24,650 nucleotides of DNA, from the NCBI GenBank assembly GCA_900073065.1, contig FJOG01000004.1:207791-232440 (forward strand), given 5' to 3'. Every line of letters begins with the position of its first letter. The stretch's first letter is position 1. Shown here piece by piece: positions 18,744 through 24,650 of the stretch. Source of the DNA: Phialocephala subalpina. Taxonomy: Eukaryota > Ascomycota > Leotiomycetes > Helotiales > Mollisiaceae. The notes under the pieces were generated by a model, which searched no databases, was not told where the DNA came from, and saw only the letters and a program-made list of their open reading frames with translations. The translations under genes were made by a program, and so were the position numbers.

Positions 18744-21426
18744 ATGTCTTCCAAAAGATATCTCGATGACCCCGAAACGTCTACAAGTCCCTCAACACAC
18801 ACTCCGGGCTCAACAGCAATTCCGTCGCATCCACATGTCGCCCAAGACTCCCCATCTAAATCCAATGTCCGTCCTTCATCTCGGAGCCGAAGCGCAAGCC
18901 AATCCCCGGGATCGCACGGCACAAGTGGACAATCGACAGCAATCCGAGATGGCAATGACCATGGGTCGCCCATACCCTCGGGACGATTCGCTCCTGATGC
19001 ATCCATTGTGTTAACTGGGATGCGAGGCACGGGCAAGTCAAGCCTAGCCATCATAGCATCATCAGCCCTTCGCTATCGTCTCGTCGACGCGAATCAGTAC
19101 TTCCTGCAGCAGACGGGACTCTCAAGAGCAGCTTTTAATGCTAAATATGGCCTCCAGGAATACCGACGACGAGAGTTGCAGATTATGCATTCAATCTTGA
19201 TCGAGAACCAAACAAGATGCATCATCACTTGCGGCCCCGGCTCTGTCGAAGGAAATGGCCATGGTCTTCTCAAGGAGTATGCAAAGACACATCCAGTGAT
19301 CTACATTATGCGAGATACAGAAGATATCCAACGTTATCTGCGTATCCAGGACTTTGAGAAGATCTCCGACCTAATGGAGCAGACCGGACCCATGTATCGA
19401 GCGTCATCAAACTTTGAGTTCTACAATATCTCAGAAGCTTCGAACGCTGAAATTGACACCGACACCAATACGCCTTCGACTCCTCGGTCTCTAACACTAA
19501 AGAAATTGCAACACGATTTTCTCCAACTGATCCGCAAGGTCACGAACCAAGCTACACGTCTCAATGAGAGTGTGGCAAATACTCATTCGCTGCAGCCCCC
19601 AGAGTTGCGCCCTTTTACCTATGCTTTAACGCTCCCGTTTTCGAGCATGGCAACCATCAGCACGAAACTGTGCGATATAGAAATGACTGCAGATGCTGTA
19701 GAATTCATCATTGATCTACCATTGTTCACTGGCGGGAAGCGAACTTTCAACAACTCTGTGGCAGACAGCATCAGCAAGCAGTACTACTTTATCCGACGAT
19801 ACATGCGAGTCCCAATCATCTTTCAGGTCCAGCCATCACCGCACCAGCTGCCTGTTGATGCCGATGAAGCCTACTTCGAGCTACTGCAGTTTGGACTTCG
19901 ACTTGCATCCGAATATCTATGCGTTGACCTCACTTGCAATGATCAGCGTATCAAGCAGCTCCTGGCGGCGAAAGGTTCAACGAAAATAATTGGACACTCC
20001 TTTGACCCAGCTCCGGGGTCTGATGGGTGGGCGTCTCAGGATCGGAAAGAGAAAGTTCAACGAGCCAAAAATCTAGGCTGTGATATTGTGCGTTTATGCC
20101 AAGAAGCGACATCCATGCTCGACAACATCTCTGTTCAGCGATTTCTTTCCGAGAACCAAGATTCGAGTCTTCCCCTGATCGCATACAATTCAGGCCCCTC
20201 AGGTCGCATGTCCTGCTGGCAAAACTCCATCTTAACGCCGGTTACACACCCTGTTCTTCGTTCCCTCCAACTGCCCCTTGCTTCCAACAACTTGCTCACG
20301 CTGCAAGAGGCCCAGAAAGCACTGTATGCTTCCTTCACCTTGGACCAAATGAAGTTTGGCCTTTTTGGATCTGCCATCGCCTCAAGTCTATCACCCGTCA
20401 TGCACAATAGTGCATTCGAATATTGCGGCATGCCTCATGAGTACAAGCGATATCAGAGTTCCTCTCTGAAAGAGCTCGAGACCATATTTCGCGATCCTCA
20501 CTTTGGCGGTGGAAGTATAACAGCGCCTTTCAAGAGAGACGTCGTTGGTCTGGTCGACTTCGTGAGTCCAGAGGCTCGAGCCATCGGCGCTGTAAACACG
20601 CTGATACCACTACGATCGATGACACTTGACTCATTGACTGACAGAAATCGAGCTGGCCCAGTTGTGGCGTTTTATGGAGCCAACACGGACTGGATTGGGA
20701 TCCACTCTTGTATCTCTCGAAATCTCTCACCCGCCAACACCGTGAACGAACATACGACTGGACTCGTCCTAGGTGCTGGGGGTATGGCTCGAGCAGCAGT
20801 GTACGCGATGATTAGACATGGAGTACGCAAGATATTCGTTCGGAATCGAACGTATGAAAAGGCAGAGGAAGTGGCGAAGCAGTTCAACAATTGGTCAAGT
20901 CGAGACCAAACGAACACGACAACCGCTTTAAACGCAGGCGAGACAGACACAAGTGGAATCAACCACCTTGGCAATCCACTTACGATGAGAGCCCTCGAGT
21001 ATACGGAGGATTCGTGGCCATCAGATGCTGATCCTCCAACGATTGTGGTGTCATCTATCCCAGGTCTCAACACTGGAGACCGACTTCCTACTAACAACAA
21101 GGTGCCGTCAAGTTGGCTTGCGAGCAAGACTGGAGGCGTTGTTGTCGAGGTAGGCTCTCCATCACCCACTACCTTCCTGACATGATCCAATGCTAACGGC
21201 GACGCAGCTTGCGTACGATTCTCTTGAAACCCCACTCCTCAAGCAAGCCCACGAGAAAAGTCATCAAGGCTGGATTGCCGTAGACGGATTGCAAGTCCTC
21301 CCAGAACAAGGCATGCATCAATTTGAGCTTTTCACGGGACGGAGAGCACCACAGCAGCAGATGCGGAAAGCAGCGCTTCAAGGATACGAAGAACAGCATA
21401 AACTTGAAGTACAAAGCAGGGCATAA
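18744..21426 (+). CDS. qutR: Quinate repressor QutR/QA-1S-like, AROM-derived, two exons
   Basis: Exons 18744-21149 and 21208-21426 (58-bp intron with a TGCTAACG branch) give 874 residues. The frame extends upstream of the ATG at 18744 but without another ATG. After a Ser/Pro-rich N terminus come three domains homologous to the last three of the pentafunctional AROM protein: shikimate-kinase-like with Walker A GMRGTGKSS (92-100), type I dehydroquinase-like (about 300-500) and shikimate-dehydrogenase-like (about 535-874; SLSPVMHNS, TAPFK, ANTDW, LGAGGMARAAVYA). AROM's first two domains are absent, which identifies the repressor. In the dehydroquinase-like part, the segment that normally reads DIVK with the Schiff-base lysine reads DIVR (Arg450), and the substrate Arg of ExRxD is Ile. 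The shikimate kinase DxD reads DAN. These losses fit a sensor, not an enzyme. Quinate-pathway intermediates are thought to relieve its hold on QutA. Confidence 0.92.
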
Positions 21427-21466
21427 AAGAACGAGGACAATCAGCCACCAAGAACATCGTGCCTGA

Positions 21467-21694
21467 CAGCGTGTTAAATGATTAAATTAGATTAGATTAA
21501 CCACCCTTAATCATAATCTAATCATATGATATTTTTGTTAATCATCACTAAATCTAGATTATAATGCGTTAATATGTATGTATAATGTATTAAAATCTAG
21601 ATTTGTTGGGAAATGTTAATTATAATTTGATTTAATCTAATTAAGTTAATTATGATTATAATCAATTAACGTGATTTTTATTTTAAACACGCTG
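21467..21694. mobile_element. AT-rich 228-bp MITE-like element with terminal inverted repeats
   Basis: The left end CAGCGTGTTAAAT (21467-21479) and the right end, read on the other strand, CAGCGTGTTTAAAAT (21694-21680) form near-perfect terminal inverted repeats. The interior is almost entirely A/T, with many ATTA, AATCTA and TTAATCATAATC words on both strands and the perfect palindrome AAATCTAGATTT near 21593-21604. There is no coding capacity. Size, TIRs and composition suit a MITE or a foldback element. I could not assign a superfamily: no clean target-site duplication abuts the ends, although CCTGAC occurs on both sides (21462-21467 and 21698-21703). Confidence 0.6.
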
Positions 21695-21800
21695 GTACCT
21701 GACTCCACGGCGCAAGATTGGAGCTTGGGCTTATACAGAGTATCGACTTTGCCCTAACACCACTACCTATGTCTATATATCCCTCACTACCCCGAACCCT

Positions 21801-23246
21801 TTACGCACTTGCCGTCAAAGGCTTCGTCGCCGTCGCAAACGACCTACATCTTGTCAGCATTCTTTCTTCCCACCTTAATGATCTCATCTTGGGCTACTTA
21901 CGTGTAAGTATAAAGATGCATCTTGTTACTCATCAACTCCTGCCTCACGTGCGCCAACACAACTTGCGTTTCGACATCCGACCACCCATTCCTCGTGAAC
22001 AGCGCTGCTGTATAAGCTTCCAGTCCCGACTCCAGAAACTGAAGCCGAAACACCGCGCCGATTCTCTTCAACGCCTTGTCTTTCGGCCACGAACCAACTG
22101 GAACGACCCGGTCTGTCAATTCTGCGTCTTCGAAGCCGGCTTCCGTCAGTAGCGGGGGAATGTCTTCGATGAAATCGAGCTTCATCCCGATCGACTCTCC
22201 GATGCGGTGGAACTCTCTCTAATTAAGCCGGCCAGCATCAGCGCTCACGCTCTCATACCACACACACCCCTCTATAACGAAGCGGAACTTACAAGCCACT
22301 TCGCAGTCTGGCTATCCTCCTTCATCGTCCCATCATCACAATAGAAATTCGCTCTGCCCTCCGAAATCTCAATCTTACCTCCAGGCTTGATATGCTTGTA
22401 GCAGCGCGCAAGGAGAGAAGGCCAGTCGCGGATTCCGGAGCCGATGGTGCGGGCGTGGATGAAGTCGAAGTGGTTCTCTGGGAAGGTCCAATCTTGGGTT
22501 GCGTCGTCGACCTCGAACAGGACGTTTGGTGGGAGCCAGCTTGGCTGGATGGGGCCTGAGGCGTTTCAGTTGAAGCTGTTCAAGGGGAAAGGGGATGAGG
22601 TCCAAAATATGCTTACTTAAGTCCGTTCCTATGACTTTTGCCGAGGGATATTCATCTCCCACTTGAACATGTTAGTTTCAATTTTCAACAATGTCAGTTT
22701 GAGATAAGCATACTATCAATAGCCCAAATCCCAGTCCCAGTCCCAAGATCCAGAATATTCTGAGGATTGTCCAACTTCCCCGTCGCGCATAGCTCTCCCT
22801 TCAACGTCAAAGTGAAGAGGTGATGCACCATGTCCAGTCGCTCTTGCTCTGTTTCATCGTTGGGTAATAACTATTCATTTCCTCAAAATCAACTTCTTCC
22901 TTTTTCATTGACTTAGGAGAGATGGACGCACGTATTGGCCAGCCCGATAAGCGTGATATCGTCTCCCATTCTCATACTGATAATTCAGGACTGAAGATCC
23001 TAGGGATGTAGTTTCCGAAGCAGCGTCGCCGAAGTCTGAGAACTCGTCGGCGTTGGAATTGGTATCAGCTTCGATATTTTCATTTTGGGCAGTTACCACC
23101 GCCGGCGGGGGAGGTGCTTCCGTGCTGTCAATTACTGGAGTTGGAGTTGCAGCTGGAGTTGCAACGACAGCGGGAGCTTCAACAACGGCGGGAGCTTCAA
23201 CAACAGCAGGAGCTTCAACCAGGTCCGCGGGATCTAAAGTAGTCAT
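21801..23246 (-). CDS. LaeA-like SAM-dependent methyltransferase MT2, six exons
   Basis: Exons 23246-22932, 22870-22714, 22661-22617, 22555-22293, 22218-21902 and 21843-21801 give 379 residues. Splicing restores the same motifs as MT1: YENGRRYHAYRAGQY, LPNDETEQERLDMVHH, motif I ILDLGTGTGIWAID, then MGDEYPSAKVIGTDLS, PIQPSWLPPN, FDFIHARTIG and HIKPGGKIEISE. The C-terminal half matches MT1 at GSWPKD...RIG and LEAYTAALF. The final 43-bp exon is the least certain; without it the frame ends at 21898 with HLYTYT. Residues 7-30 contain repeated VEAPAV units. The substrate is unknown. It is divergent from P450-2 with a 448-bp shared promoter. MT1 has one intron and MT2 five, none at the same place. 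Confidence 0.83.
23161..23219 (-). repeat. 18-bp tandem repeat encoding VEAPAV
   Basis: About three near-identical 18-bp units (plus-strand form GGAGCTTCAACAACRGCR) inside the first exon of MT2. They encode a Val-Glu-Ala-Pro-Ala-Val repeat in the disordered N terminus. Differences are synonymous third-position changes. Confidence 0.88.
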
Positions 23247-23694
23247 CTTTGTTATCTTGTTTCAACTGTGCTGTAACGCTGCACTTACAAACACGGAGAG
23301 GATTATCAGTCTATCAGATCCTAAAAGTATTCTCCAGGGCACAAGTACCCATAAACAATAAATCGGAGTGGGGCGTGGTTTCCCGGACCGAGTTCATGCA
23401 GGGACCCTTGCAATTGCCTGTTGAAGAATTTTGACAGCTGCTTGGATGCTGCTCCTTATCGCTCCGATAGGGTTATGTTTCTAGAGATGGGTATCGGTTA
23501 ATGAGTTTGGGCGGTGGAACAGCCTGATAAGGAAGCCTTGGCCCGAGGGAGTGGTACGATCCCGCGTGACCCGCAAGCGACGCCGGGTTAACGTTCTCGA
23601 GGAAACCCGAAGTTAAACCTTCAACTGTCTTCAGTTCCAAGGTTTCCTACCCCACCCACCCCAGCTGACGTTTGGTCCAAGCATTGAAGTGGAC
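23247..23694. promoter_or_regulatory. Bidirectional promoter between MT2 and P450-2
   Basis: 448 bp between two divergent ATGs. It holds a perfect CGGGTT-N14-AACCCG inverted repeat at 23584-23609, TATCG-N3-CGATA at 23457-23469 and CGGACCG (CGG-N1-CCG) near 23378-23384. These are candidate operator sites only. No gene seen. Confidence 0.4.
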
Positions 23695-24650
23695 ATGGCA
23701 GTGCTTACTTCCACCACGCTCGCGATAGGTGTAGGCGTAGCGCTTCTGGTTTATTATGCGGGTGTTGTGGTTTGGAGAGTGTGGTTCCATCCTTTGGCGG
23801 GGTTTCCGGGGAGTAAGTTGGCGGCTGCGAGTTTGTGGTATGAGTTTTACTATGATGTTGTTTTGAGGGGGAAGTTTATGTGGAAGATTCAAGAGTGGCA
23901 TAGGGAGTATGGTACGTAGCATGACCTGGTTACCGATCTGTCCCGTCAAAATGGCCATCATCCCATCCTAACAAGGCTGAAAATGTGTAGGACCAATCAT
24001 CCGCATCAACCCCGAAGAACTACACATCGACGACCCAGAATACTATGACGAGATCTATGGTTCTACCACGAAGAAGAGAGACAAATACGCTCCCTGGGTA
24101 GCTCTCGCCGGCACCCCCGGAGCCTCATTCTCAACCGTCGCCCACGATCACCATAAACTCCGTCGCTCAGCCCTCAACCCATTTTTCTCCGTCAAAGCAG
24201 TAACAGAACTCGAACCCGTCGTAAAAGCCAAAGTCTCCATCTTGGCGTCCCGATTTGAAAATGCCTCAAAGACGGGAGAAACAATTAGGTTGGATACAGC
24301 ATTCATAGCGTTGACGATGGATGTTATTTGTCAATACGCTTTTGCGAATGATGATAACATGCTCTCGAAGCCGGATTTCAATCTTGCGTGGAAAGAGATG
24401 CTTATTGGGGCTTTTGAAGGTGGTGCGCTGTTGAGGCAATTTCCGGGAATGATTGGGATCGTGAATGCTGTTCCAGATAAGATGATGGGGATTATGATGC
24501 CGAGTATGAGTTTGATGTTGGATTGGAAGGCGGGGGTGAGGAGACGGATTACGCAGGTGTTGGAGAGGACGGAGAGTGTGAGTGAAGTTGAGAATGCGAG
24601 TCATAGGACGATTTTTCATGAGTTGAGGGATTCGAGTTTGCCGGAGGGGG
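23695..24650 (+). CDS. Cytochrome P450 (P450-2), N-terminal part, truncated by window edge
   Basis: Exons 23695-23911 and 23991 to the edge, with a 79-bp intron (donor GTACGT, branch CCTAAC). The ATG at 23695 gives a membrane anchor (LAIGVGVALLVYYAGVVVW) and the hinge GFPGSKLAA. It continues with LWYEFYYDVV, GPIIRINPEELHIDD, HKLRRSALNPFFS and the pre-I-helix TIFHELRDSSLPE, where the window stops. The oxygen-binding, ExxR and heme motifs therefore lie outside. Its first intron falls at the same place and phase as in P450-1 (IYG/PIVRV versus EYG/PIIRI), so the two are paralogues of the trichodiene-oxygenase-like group. Substrate unknown; presumably acts with MT2. Confidence 0.88.

Noticed and set aside
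18744..21426. AROM pentafunctional enzyme
   Set aside because: Only the kinase-, dehydroquinase- and dehydrogenase-like parts are present, with lost catalytic residues; dehydroquinate synthase and EPSP synthase domains are absent and a QutA-like gene is divergent to it.

Overview
The window looks like genomic DNA of a filamentous ascomycete (Pezizomycotina). Genes are split by short 46-79 bp introns (one is 177 bp) with GT...AG borders and CTAAC/CTGAC-type branch sites. The protein families are also typical of such fungi: HET-domain protein, STAND-N/ankyrin protein, Zn2Cys6 regulator, LaeA-like methyltransferases, class II P450s and a tannase-family esterase. All exon joins were read by eye; most are supported by the restored reading frame and by family motifs continuing across the junction. 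I could not run a search, so family names come from recognised motifs.

Layout. Positions 1-340 hold a minus-strand Tc1/mariner-like transposase fragment cut by the window edge. Positions 857-4732 carry two co-directional genes of the fungal self/non-self recognition type: a STAND N-terminal domain protein with ankyrin repeats, then a HET-domain protein. A poorly coding 1.5 kb stretch follows, with a possible decayed gene and a 12-bp minisatellite. Positions 6238-8266 encode a secreted tannase/feruloyl-esterase family enzyme in nine exons. Next is a divergent pair, methyltransferase MT1 (minus) and P450-1 (plus), 8518-12175. A 440-base run of N (12556-12995) hides most of a minus-strand gene. 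Then come a quinate/shikimate dehydrogenase (QutB-like), a maleylacetate reductase, a QutA-like activator (all minus) and, divergently, a QutR-like repressor (plus). A 228-bp AT-rich element with terminal inverted repeats lies behind the repressor. The window ends with a second divergent pair, MT2 (minus) and P450-2 (plus, truncated by the edge).

How the genes may work together. The QutA/QutR pair is the known activator/repressor couple of fungal quinate utilisation, and the QutB-like enzyme oxidises quinate to 3-dehydroquinate. A secreted esterase of this family can release quinate and hydroxycinnamates from plant esters such as chlorogenate. Maleylacetate reductase feeds hydroxyquinol-type ring-cleavage products into 3-oxoadipate. 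The locus therefore reads as a plant-phenolic catabolic cluster, flanked on both sides by related methyltransferase/P450 modules that could modify aromatic compounds or belong to a separate pathway. The esterase link, the hydroxyquinol link and the role of the MT/P450 modules are inference. Dehydroquinase, dehydroshikimate dehydratase and quinate permease genes are not visible; one could lie in the N gap or outside the window.
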